From Osmia lignaria lignaria (Eukaryota > Arthropoda > Insecta > Hymenoptera > Megachilidae): a stretch of DNA of 64,000 nt. The notes below the pieces were generated by a model, which saw only the letters and a list, made by a program, of their open reading frames with translations, was not told where the DNA came from and did not search any database. Location of the stretch: contig NW_027478159.1 in NCBI RefSeq assembly GCF_051020975.1, positions 10,618,501 through 10,682,500 of the forward strand, in the 5' to 3' direction. A program made the position numbers and the translations under genes. Of the stretch, positions 52,431 through 63,696 are shown piece by piece (within the stretch, counting starts at the first letter, position 1; every line of letters begins with the position of its first letter).

Positions 52431-54039
52431 TTGCAGATTTATCTCAAGGGAAGGGGCCTGACGGACATATTTCGAGATATTTCTTCTTCTTGTTGTTCTT
52501 CTTCTGCACAGCTAAGCTGGAAGTGGCATTTGCGGCTCGCACTAGTGCAGAGTTATCTCAAAGAAAGGGGCCACGGTGTTTCTGTATCTCTATTATGTTG
52601 GTGCGGCTTCGGAACTTTTAAATATCTTGATATATCTCCAGAACTACGCGTCTGATTAAAAAATATCATAGAACATAAAAAGTAGGAAACTTAATTCTCT
52701 ACAAAAAGGTCTGTTAACATTTTGCCATAGCTCGCTTCGTTTCCGAGATATTTGCAGATTTATCTCAAGGGAAGGGGCCTGACGGACATATTTCGAGATA
52801 TTTCTTCTTCTTGTTGTTCTTCTTCTGCACAGCTAAGCTGGAAGTGGCATTTGCAGCTCGCAATAGTGCAGAGCTATCTCAAAGAAAGGGGCCACGGTGT
52901 TTCTGTATCTCTATTATGTTGGTGCGGCTTCGGAACTTTTAAATATCTTGATATATCTCGAGAACTACGCGTCTGATCAAAAAATATCATAGAACATAAA
53001 AAGTAGGAAACATAATTCTCTACAAAAAAGGTCTCTTAACATTTTGCCATAGCTCGCTTCGTTTCCGAGATATTTGCAGATTTATCTCAAGGGAAGGGGC
53101 CTGACGGACATATTTCGAGATATTTCTTCTTCTTGTTGTTCTTCTTCTGCGCAGCTAAGCTGGAAGTGGCATTTGTAGCTCGCAATAGTGCAGAGATATC
53201 TCAAAGAAAGGGGCCACGGTGTTTCTGTATCTCTATTATGTTGGTGCGGCTTCGGAACTTTTAAATATCTTGATATATCTCGAGAACTACGCGTCTGATC
53301 AAAAAATATCATAGAACATAAAAAGTAGGAAACATAATTCTCTACAAAAAAGGTCTCTTAACATTTTGCCATAGCTCGCTTCGTTTCCGAGATATTTGCA
53401 GATTTATCTCAAGGGAAGGGGCCTGACGGACATATTTCGAGATATTTCTTCTTCTTGTTGTTCTTCTTCTGCGCAGCTAAGCTGGAAGTGGCATTTGCAG
53501 CTCGCAATAGTGCAGAGTTATCTCAAAGAGAGGGGCCACGGTGTTTCTGTATCTCTATTATGTTGGTGCGGCTTCGGAACTTTTAAATATCTTGATATAT
53601 CTCGAGAACTACGCATCTGATCAAAAAATATCATAGAACATAAATTGTAGGAAACATAATTGTCTACAAAAAAGGTCTCTTAACATTTTGCCATAGCTCG
53701 CTTCGTTTCCGAGATACTTGCCGATTTATCTCAAGGGAAGGGGCCTGACGGACATATTTCGAGATATTTCTTCTTCTTGTTGTTCTTCTTCTGCACAGCT
53801 AAGCTGGAAGTGGCATTTGCAGCTCGCAATTGTGCAGAGTTATCTCAAAGAGAGGGGCCACGGTGTTTCTGTATCTCTATTATGTTGGTGCGGCTTCGGA
53901 ACTTTTAAATATCTTGATATATCTCGAGAACTACGAATCTGATCAGAAAATATCATAGAAGATAAAAAGTAGGAAACTTAATTCTCTACAAAAAAGGTCT
54001 CTTAACATTTTGCCATAGCTCGCTTCGTTTCCGAGATAT
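52431..54039 (+). repeat. 6-monomer HOR reduced to five by a fused monomer (1609 bp)
   Basis: Monomers at 52431, 52752, 53074, 53396 and 53718 follow the 6-mer order, but the fourth and fifth types are merged into the single monomer at 53396. The period to the next copy is therefore 1609 bp instead of 1931 bp. Confidence 0.88.
53396..53717 (+). repeat. Chimeric monomer fusing HOR positions 4 and 5
   Basis: The 5' part has CTGCGCAGCTAAG and AAGTGGCATTTGC, as in position 4 (49533). The 3' part has TTATCTCAAAGAGAGG, GGCTTCGG and AAATTG with AATTGTCTAC, as in position 5 (49855). The switch lies within the roughly 20 shared bases 53498-53517. One monomer length was lost with no change of phase, as expected for homologous unequal crossover or deletion between adjacent copies. 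Confidence 0.88.
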
Positions 54040-55970
54040 TTGCAGATTTATCTCAAGGGAAGGGGCCTGACGGACATATTTCGAGATATTTCTTCTTCTT
54101 GTTGTTCTTCTTCTGCACAGCTAAGCTGGAAGTGGCATTTGCGGCTCGCACTAGTGCAGAGTTATCTCAAAGAAAGGGGCCACGGTGTTTCTGTATCTTT
54201 ATTATGTTGGTGCGGCTTCGGAACTTTTAAATATCTTGATATATCTCCAGAACTACGCGTCTGATTAAAAAATATCATAGAACATAAAAAGTAGGAAACT
54301 TAATTCTCTACAAAAAGGTCTGTTAACATTTTGCCATAGCTCGCTTCGTTTCCGAGATATTTGCAGATTTATCTCAAGGGAAGGGGCCTGACGGACATAT
54401 TTCGAGATATTTCTTCTTCTTGTTGTTCTTCTTCTGCACAGCTAAGCTGGAAGTGGCATTTGCAGCTCGCAATAGTGCAGAGCTATCTCAAAGAAAGGGG
54501 CCACGGTGTTTCTGTATCTCTATTATGTTGGTGCGGCTTCGGAACTTTTAAATATCTTGATATATCTCGAGAACTACGCGTCTGATCAAAAAATATCATA
54601 GAACATAAAAAGTAGGAAACATAATTCTCTACAAAAAAGGTCTCTTAACATTTTGCCATAGCTCGCTTCGTTTCCGAGATATTTGCAGATTTATCTCAAG
54701 GGAAGGGGCCTGACGGACATATTTCGAGATATTTCTTCTTCTTGTTGTTCTTCTTCTGCGCAGCTAAGCTGGAAGTGGCATTTGTAGCTCGCAATAGTGC
54801 AGAGATATCTCAAAGAAAGGGGCCACGGTGTTTCTGTATCTCTATTATGTTGGTGCGGCTTCGGAACTTTTAAATATCTTGATATATCTCGAGAACTACG
54901 CGTCTGATCAAAAAATATCATAGAACATAAAAAGTAGGAAACATAATTCTCTACAAAAAAGGTCTCTTAACATTTTGCCATAGCTCGCTTCGTTTCCGAG
55001 ATATTTGCAGATTTATCTCAAGGGAAGGGGCCTGACGGACATATTTCGAGATATTTCTTCTTCTTGTTGTTCTTCTTCTGCGCAGCTAAGCTGGAAGTGG
55101 CATTTGCAGCTCGCAATAGTGCAGAGATATCTCAAAGAAAGGGGCCACGGTGTTTCTGTATCTCTATTATGTTGGTGCAGCTTCAGAACTTTTAAATATC
55201 TTGATGTATCTCGAGAACTACGCATCTGATCAAAAAATATCATGGAACATAAAAAGTAGAAAACTTAATTCTCTACAGAAAAGGTCTCTTAACATTTTGC
55301 CATAGCTCGCTTCGTTTCCGAGATATTTGCAGATTTATCTCAAGGGAAGGGGCCTGACGGACATATTTCGAGATATTTCTTCTTCTTGTTGTTCTTCTTC
55401 TGCACAGCTAAACTGGACGTGGCATTTCCAGCTCGCAATAGTGCAGAGTTATCTCAAAGAGAGGGGCCACGGTGTTTCTGTATCTCTATTATGTTGGTGC
55501 GGCTTCGGAACTTTTAAATATCTTGATATATCTCGAGAACTACGCATCTGATCAAAAAATATCATAGAACATAAATTGTAGGAAACATAATTGTCTACAA
55601 AAAAGGTCTCTTAACATTTTGCCATAGCTCGCTTCGTTTCCGAGATACTTGCCGATTTATCTCAAGGGAAGGGGCCTGACGGACATATTTCGAGATATTT
55701 CTTCTTCTTGTTGTTCTTCTTCTGCGCAGCTAAGCTGGAAGTGGCATTTGCAGCTCGCAATTGTGCAGAGTTATCTCAAAGAGAGGGGCCACGGTGTTTC
55801 TGTATCTCTATTATGTTGGTGCGGCTTCGGAACTTTTAAATATCTTGATATATCTCGAGAACTACGAATCTGATCAGAAAATATCATAGAAGATAAAAAG
55901 TAGGAAACTTAATTCTCTACAAAAAAGGTCTCTTAACATTTTGCCATAGCTCGCTTCGTTTCCGAGATAT
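54040..55970 (+). repeat. 6-monomer HOR, full copy (1931 bp)
   Basis: Monomers at 54040, 54361, 54683, 55005, 55327 and 55649 restore the complete six-type order. The block matches 48568-50498 at a shift of 5472 bp. It is the first half of the second copy of the right-hand super-HOR. Confidence 0.9.
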
Positions 55971-58224
55971 TTGCAGATTTATCTCATGGTAAGGGGCCTG
56001 ACGGACATATTTCGAGATATTTCTTCTTCTTGTTGTTCTTCTTCTGCACAGCTAAACTGGACGTGCCATTTCCAGCTCGCAATAGTGCAGAGTTATCTCA
56101 AAGAGAGGGGCCACGGTGTTTCTGTATCTCTATTATGTTGGTGCGGCTTCGGAACTTTTAAATATCTTGATATATCTCGAGAACTACGCATCTGATCAAA
56201 AAATATCATAGAACATAAATTGTAGGAAACATAATTGTCTACAAAAAAGGTCTCTTAACATTTTGCCATAGCTCGCTTCGTTTCCGAGATACTTGCCGAT
56301 TTATCTCAAGGGAAGGGGCCTGACGGACATATTTCGAGATATTTCTTCTTCTTGTTGTTCTTCTTCTGCACAGCTAAGCTGGAAGTGGCATTTGCAGCTC
56401 GCAATTGTGCAGAGTTATCTCAAAGAGAGGGGCCACGGTGTTTCTGTATCTCTATTATGTTGGTGCGGCTTCGGAACTTTTAAATATCTTGATATATCTC
56501 GAGAACTACGAATCTGATCAGAAAATATCATAGAAGATAAAAAGTAGGAAACTTAATTCTCTACAAAAAAGGTCTCTTAACATTTTGCCATAGCTCGCTT
56601 CGTTTCCGAGATACTTGCAGATTTATCTCATGGTAAGGGGCCTGACGGACATATTTCGAGATATTTCTTCTTCTTGTTGTTCTTCTTCTGCACAGCTAAG
56701 CTGGAAGTGGCATTTGCAGCTCGCAATAGTGCATAGTTATCTCAAAGAAAGGGGCCACGGTGTTTCTGTATCTCTATTATGTTGGTGCGGCTTCGGAACT
56801 TTTAAATATCTTGATATATCTCGAGAACTACGCACCTGATCAAAAAATATCATAGAAGATAAAAAGTAGGGAACTTAATTCTCTACAAAAAAGGTCTCTT
56901 AACATTTTCCCATACCTGGCATCGTTTCCGAGATATTTGCAGATTTATCTCAAGGGAAGGGGCCTGACGGACATATTTCGAGATATTTCTTCTTCTTGTT
57001 GTTCTTCTTCTGCACAGCTAAGCTGGAAGTGGCATTTGCGGCTCGCACTAGTGCAGAGTTATCTCAAAGAAAGGGGCCACGGTGTTTCTGTATCTCTATT
57101 ATGTTGGTGCGGCTTCGGAACTTTTAAATATCTCGATATATCTCGAAAACTACGCATCTGATCAAAAAATATCATAGAATATAAAAAGTAGGAAACATAA
57201 TTCTCTACAAAAAACGTCTCTTAACATTTTGCCGTAGCTCGCTTCGTTTCCGAGATATTTGCAGATTTATCTCAAGGGATGGGGCCTAACGGACATATTT
57301 CGAGATATTTCTTCTTCTTGTTGTTCTTCTTCTGCACAGCTAAACTGGAAGTGGCATTTCCAGGTCGCAATAGTGCAGAGTTATCTCAAAGAAAGGAGCC
57401 ACGGTGTTTCTGTATCTCTATTATGTTGGTGCGGCTTCGGAACTTTTAAATATCTTGATATATCTCGAGAACTACGCGTCTGATCAAATAATATCATAGA
57501 ACATAAAAAGTAGGAAACATAATTCTCCACAAAAAAGGTCTCTTAACATTTTGCCATAGCTCGCTTCGTTTCCGAGATATTTGCAGATTTATCTCAAGGT
57601 AAGGGGCCTGACGGATATATTTCGAGATATTTCTTCTTCTTGTTGTTCTTCTTCTGCACAGCTAAGCTGGAAGTGGCATTTGCAGCTCGCAATAGTGCAT
57701 AGCTATCTGAAAGAAAGGGGCCACGGTGTTTCTGTATCTCTATTATGTTGGTGCGGCTTCGGAACTTTTAAATATCTTGATATATCTCGAGAACTACGCT
57801 TCTGATCAAAAAATATCATAGAACATAAAAAGTAGGAAACTTAATTCGCTACAAAAAAGGTCTCTTAACATTTTGCCATAGCTCGCTTCGTTTCCGAGAT
57901 ATTTGCAGATTTATCTCAAGGGAAGGGGCCTAACGGACATATTTCGTGATATTTCTTCTTCTTGTTGTTCTTCTTCTGCACAGCTAAGCTGGAAGTGGCA
58001 TTTGCAGCTCGCAATAGTGCAGAGTTATCTCAAAGAAAGGGGCCACGGTGTTTCTGTATCTCTATTATGTTGGTGCGGCTTCTTAACTTTTAAATATCTT
58101 GATATATCTCGAGAACTACGCATCTGATCAAAAAATTTCATAGAACATAAAAAGTAGGAAACTCAATTCTCTACAAAAAAGGTCTCTGAACATTTTGCAA
58201 TAGCTCGCTTCGTTTCCGAGATAT
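55971..58224 (+). repeat. Divergent tail of the super-HOR, copy 2, with one extra monomer (2254 bp)
   Basis: Monomers at 55971, 56293, 56615, 56937, 57259, 57581 and 57903. The first is at shift 5472 from 50499 (CTCATGGTAA at 50511/55983; GTGCCATT at 50591/56063). The extra monomer at 56293 is the ATACTTGCCG type and has no partner in copy 1. The remaining five match 50821-52430 at shift 5794. Private changes are CGCACCTG at about 56831 and CAAATAATATC at about 57485. GTGCGTCTTCGG at about 51636 is private to copy 1. Confidence 0.9.
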
Positions 58225-59834
58225 TTGCAGATTTATCTCAAGGGAAGGGGCCTGACGGACATATTTCGAGATATTTCTTCTTCTTGTTGTTCTTCTTCTG
58301 CACAGCTAAGCTGGAAGTGGCATTTGCGGCTCGCACTAGTGCAGAGTTATCTCAAAGAAAGGGGCCACGGTGTTTCTGTATCTCTATTATGTTGGTGCGG
58401 CTTCGGAACTTTTAAATATCTCGATATATCTCGAAAACTACGCTTCTGATCAAAAAATATCATAGAACATAAATTGTAGGAAACATAATTCTCTACAAAA
58501 AACGTCTCTTAACATTTTGCCATAGCTCGCTTCGTTTCCGAGATATTTGCAGATTCAGCTCAAAGGAACTGGCCTGACGGACATATTTCGAGATATTTCT
58601 TCTTCTTGTTGTTCTTCCTCTGCACAGCTAAGCTGGAAGTGGCATTTGCAGCTCGCAATAGTGCAGAGTTATCTCAAAGAAAGGGGCCACGGTGTTTCTG
58701 TATCTCTATTATGTTGGTGCGGCTTCGAAACTTTTAAATATCTTGATATATCTCGAGAACTACGCATCTGATCAAAAAATATCATAGAACATAAAAAGTA
58801 GGAAACTTAATTCTCTACAAAAAAGGTCTCTTATCATTTTGCCACAGCTCTCTTCGTTTCCGAGATATTTGCAGATTTATCTCAAGGGAAGGGGCCTGAC
58901 GGACATATTTCGAGATATTTCTTCTTCTTGTTGTTCTTCTTCTGCACAGCTAAGCTGGAAGTGGCATTTGCAGCTCGCAATAGTGCAGAGTTATCTCAAA
59001 GAAAGGGGCCACGGTGTTTCTGTATCTCTATTATGTTGGTGCGGCTTCGGAACTTTTAAATATCTTGATATATCTCGAGAACTACGCATCTGATCAAAAA
59101 ATATCATAGAACATAAAACGTAGGAAAGTTAATTCTCTACAAAAAAGGTCTCTTAACATTTTGCCATAGCTCGCTTCGTTTCCGAGATATTTGCAGATTT
59201 ATCTCAAGGGAAGGGGCCTAACGGACATATTTCGTGATATTTCTTCTTCTTGTTGTTCTTCTTCTGCACAGCTAAGCTGGAAGTGGCATTTGCAGCTCGC
59301 AATAGTGCAGAGTTATCTCAAAGAAAGGGGCCACGGTGTTTCTGTATCTCTATTATGTTGGTGCGGCTTCGGAACTTTTAAATATCTTGATATATCTCGA
59401 GAACTACGCATCTGATCAAAAAATATCATAGAACATAAAAAGTAGGCAACTTAATTCTCTACAAAAAAGGTCTCTTATCATTTTGCCATAGCTCTCTTCG
59501 TTTCCGAGATATTTGCAGATTTATCTCAAGGGAAGGGGCCTGACGGACATATTTCGAGATATTTCTTCTTCTTGTTGTTCTTCTTCTGCACAGCTAAGCT
59601 GGAAGTGGCATTTGCAGCTCGCAATAGTGCAGAGTTATCTCAAAGAAAGGGGCCACGGCGTTTCTGTATCTCTATTATGTTGGTGCGGCTTCGGAACTTT
59701 TAAATATCTTGATATATCTCGAGAACTACGCGTCTGATCAAAAAATATCATAGAACATAAAAAGTAGGAAACATAATTCTCTACAAAAAAGGTATCTTAA
59801 CATTTTGCCATAGCTCGCTTCGTTTCCGAGATAT
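58225..59834 (+). repeat. Transitional satellite block, five monomers
   Basis: The first monomer matches 52431 up to about 58418 and then carries an alpha 3' half, marking the end of the super-HOR. The next (58547) is of the TTCAGCTC type common in the left half of the array. 58869 and 59513 are both preceded by TTATCATTTTGCC and GCTCTCTTCG. 59191 has CGTGATATT, like 57903. Confidence 0.82.
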
Positions 59835-61443
59835 TTGCAGATTTATCTCAAGGGAAGGGGCCTGACGGACATATTTCGAGATATTTCTTCTTCTTGTTGT
59901 TCTTCTTCTGCACAGCTAAACTGGACGTGGCATTTCCAGCTCGCAATAGTGCAGAGTTATCTCAAAGAGAGGGGCCACGGTGTTTCTGTATCTCTATTAT
60001 GTTGGTGCGGCTTCGGAACTTTTAAATATCTTGATATATCTCGAGAACTACGCATCTGATCAAAAAATATCATAGAACATAAATTGTAGGAAACATAATT
60101 GTCTCCAAAAAGGTCTCTTAACATTTTGCCATAGCTCGCTTCGTTTCCGAGATATTTGCAGATTTATCTCATGGTAAGGGGCCTGACGGACATATTTCGA
60201 GATATTTCTTCTTCTTGTTGTTCTTCTTCTGCACAGCTAAGCTGGAAGTGGCATTTGCAGCTCGCAATAGTGCAGAGTTATCTCAAAGAAAGAGGCCACG
60301 GTGTTTCTGCACCTCTATTATGTTGGTGCAGCTTCGGAACTTTTAAATATCTTGATATATCTCGAGAACTACGCATCTGATCAAAAAATATCATAGAACA
60401 TAAAAAGTAGGAAACTTAATTCTCTACAAAAAAGGTCTCTTAACGTTTTGCAATAGCTCGCTTTGTTTCCGAGATATTTGCAGATTTATCTCAAGGGAAG
60501 GGTCCTGACGGACATATTTCGAGATATTTCTTCTTCTTGTTGTTCTTCTTCTGCACAGCTAAACTGGAAGTGGCATTTCCAGCTCGCAATAGTGCAGAGT
60601 TATCCCAAAGAAAGGGGCTACGGTGTTTCTGTATCTCTATTATGTTGGTGCGGCTTCGGAACTTTTAAATATCTCGATATATTTCGAAAACTACGCTTCT
60701 GATCAAAAAATATCATAGAACATAAATTGTAGGAAACATAATTCTCTACAAAAAAGGTCTCTTAACAGTTTGCCATAGCTCGCTTCGTTTCCGAGATATT
60801 TGCAGATATATCTCAAGGGAAGGGGCCTGACGGACATATTTCGAGATATTTCTTCTTCTTGTTGTTCTTCTTCTGCACAGCTAAGCTGGAAGTGGCATTT
60901 ACAGCTCGCAATAGTGCATAGTTATCTGAAAGAAAGGGGCCACGGTGTTTCTGTATCTCTATTATGTTGGTGCGGCTTCGGAACTTTTAAATATCTCGAT
61001 ATATCTCGAAAACTACGCTTCTGATCAAAAAATATCATAGAACATAAATTGTAGGAAACATAATTCTCTACAAAAAAGGTCTCTTAACATTTTGCCATAG
61101 CTCGCTTCGTTTCCGAGATATTTGCAGATTTATCTCAAGGGAAGGGTCCTGATGGACATATTTCGAGATATTTCTTCTTCTTGTTGTTCTTCTTCTGCAC
61201 AGCTAAGCTGGAAGTGGCATTTGCAGCTCGCAATAGTGCAGAGTTATCTCAAAGAAAGGGGCCACGGCGTTTCTGTATCTCTATTATGTTGGTGCGGCTT
61301 CGGAACTTTTAAATATCTTGATATATCTCGAGAACTACGCGTCTGATCAAAAAATATCATAGAACATAAAAAGTAGGAAACATAATTCTCTACAAAAAAG
61401 GTATCTTAACATTTTGCCATAGCTCGCTTCGTTTCCGAGATAT
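59835..61443 (+). repeat. 5-monomer HOR, copy 1 (1609 bp)
   Basis: Monomers at 59835, 60156, 60478, 60800 and 61122. Marks: AACTGGACGTGGC with GTCTCCAAAAAGG (1-bp-short) in the first, CTCATGGTAAGG with TTCTGCACCTC in the second, AACGTTTTGCAATAGC and CGCTTTGTTTCCG before and TATCCCAAAG in the third, AACAGTTTGCC before the fourth, AAGGGTCCTGATGG in the fifth. GGCCACGGCG at 59651 and 61260 shows that the duplication extends back into the monomer at 59513. Confidence 0.9.
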
Positions 61444-63052
61444 TTGCAGATTTATCTCAAGGGAAGGGGCCTGACGGACATATTTCGAGATATTTCTTCT
61501 TCTTGTTGTTCTTCTTCTGCACAGCTAAACTGGACGTGGCATTTCCAGCTCGCAATAGTGCAGAGTTATCTCAAAGAGAGGGGCCACGGTGTTTCTGTAT
61601 CTCTATTATGTTGGTGCGGCTTCGGAACTTTTAAATATCTTGATATATCTCGAGAACTACGCATCTGATCAAAAAATATCATAGAACATAAATTGTAGGA
61701 AACATAATTGTCTCCAAAAAGGTCTCTTAACATTTTGCCATAGCTCGCTTCGTTTCCGAGATATTTGCAGATTTATCTCATGGTAAGGGGCCTGACGGAC
61801 ATATTTCGAGATATTTCTTCTTCTTGTTGTTCTTCTTCTGCACAGCTAAGCTGGAAGTGGCATTTGCAGCTCGCAATAGTGCAGAGTTATCTCAAAGAAA
61901 GAGGCCACGGTGTTTCTGCACCTCTATTATGTTGGTGCAGCTTCGGAACTTTTAAATATCTTGATATATCTCGAGAACTACGCATCTGATCAAAAAATAT
62001 CATAGAACATAAAAAGTAGGAAACTTAATTCTCTACAAAAAAGGTCTCTTAACGTTTTGCAATAGCTCGCTTTGTTTCCGAGATATTTGCAGATTTATCT
62101 CAAGGGAAGGGTCCTGACGGACATATTTCGAGATATTTCTTCTTCTTGTTGTTCTTCTTCTGCACAGCTAAACTGGAAGTGGCATTTCCAGCTCGCAATA
62201 GTGCAGAGTTATCCCAAAGAAAGGGGCTACGGTGTTTCTGTATCTCTATTATGTTGGTGCGGCTTCGGAACTTTTAAATATCTCGATATATTTCGAAAAC
62301 TACGCTTCTGATCAAAAAATATCATAGAACATAAATTGTAGGAAACATAATTCTCTACAAAAAAGGTCTCTTAACAGTTTGCCATAGCTCGCTTCGTTTC
62401 CGAGATATTTGCAGATATATCTCAAGGGAAGGGGCCTGACGGACATATTTCGAGATATTTCTTCTTCTTGTTGTTCTTCTTCTGCACAGCTAAGCTGGAA
62501 GTGGCATTTACAGCTCGCAATAGTGCATAGTTATCTGAAAGAAAGGGGCCACGGTGTTTCTGTATCTCTATTATGTTGGTGCGGCTTCGGAACTTTTAAA
62601 TATCTCGATATATCTCGAAAACTACGCTTCTGATCAAAAAATATCATAGAACATAAATTGTAGGAAACATAATTCTCTACAAAAAAGGTCTCTTAACATT
62701 TTGCCATAGCTCGCTTCGTTTCCGAGATATTTGCAGATTTATCTCAAGGGAAGGGTCCTGATGGACATATTTCGAGATATTTCTTCTTCTTGTTGTTCTT
62801 CTTCTGCACAGCTAAGCTGGAAGTGGCATTTGCAGCTCGCAATTGTGCAGAGTTATCTCAAAGAGAGGGGCCACGGTGTTTCTGTATCTCTATTATGTTG
62901 GTGCGGCTTCGGAACTTTTAAATATCTTGATATATCTCGAGAACTACGAATCTGGTCAGAAAATATCATAGAAGATAAAAAGTAGGAAACTTAATTCTCT
63001 ACAAAAAAGGTCTCTTAACATTTTGCCATAGCTCGCTTCGTTTCCGAGATAC
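61444..63052 (+). repeat. 5-monomer HOR, copy 2 (1609 bp)
   Basis: Same five variants as copy 1 at a shift of 1609 bp. The fifth monomer (62731) begins AAGGGTCCTGATGG but from CAATTGTGCAG (about 62841) onward is of the ATACTTGCCG-type 3' sequence, with CTGGTCAG at about 62953. The match with copy 1 therefore ends inside it. Confidence 0.88.
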
Positions 63053-63696
63053 TTGCCGATTTATCTCAAGGGAAGGGGCCTGACGGACATATTTCGAGAT
63101 ATTTCTTCTTCTTGCTGTTCTTCTTCTGCACAGCTAAGGTGGAAGTGGCATTTGCAGCTCGCAATTGTGCAGAGTTATCTCAAAGAGAGGGGCCACGGTG
63201 TTTCTGTATCTCTATTATGTTGGTGCGGCTTCGGAACTTTTAAATATCTCGATATATCTCGAAAACTACGCTTCTGATCAAGAAATATCATAGAACATAA
63301 ATTGTAGGAAACATAATTCTCTACAAAAAAGGTCTCTTAACATTTTGCCATAGCTCGCTTCGTTTCCGAGATATTTGCAGATTTATCTCAAGGGAAGGGT
63401 CCTGATGGACATATTTCGAGATATTTCTTCTTCTTGTTGTTCTTCTTCTGCACAGCTAAACTGGAAGTGGCATTTCCAGCTCGCAATAGTGCAGAGTTAT
63501 CTCAAAGAGAGGGGCCACGGTGTTTCTGTATCTCTATTATGTTGGTGCGGCTTCGGAACTTTTAAATATCTTGATATATCTCGAGAACTACGCATCTGAT
63601 CAAAAAATATCATAGAACATAAATTGTAGGAAACATAATTCTCTACAAAAAAGGTCTCTTAACATTTTGCCATAGCTCGCTTCGTTTCCGAGATAT
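63053..63696 (+). repeat. Two mosaic monomers near the right edge
   Basis: 63053 is of the ATACTTGCCG type with private TTGCTGTTC and AAGGTGGAAG and an alpha 3' half. 63375 combines AAGGGTCCTGATGG with AACTGGAAGTGGCATTTCC. It is a close relative of the following copy. Confidence 0.85.
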
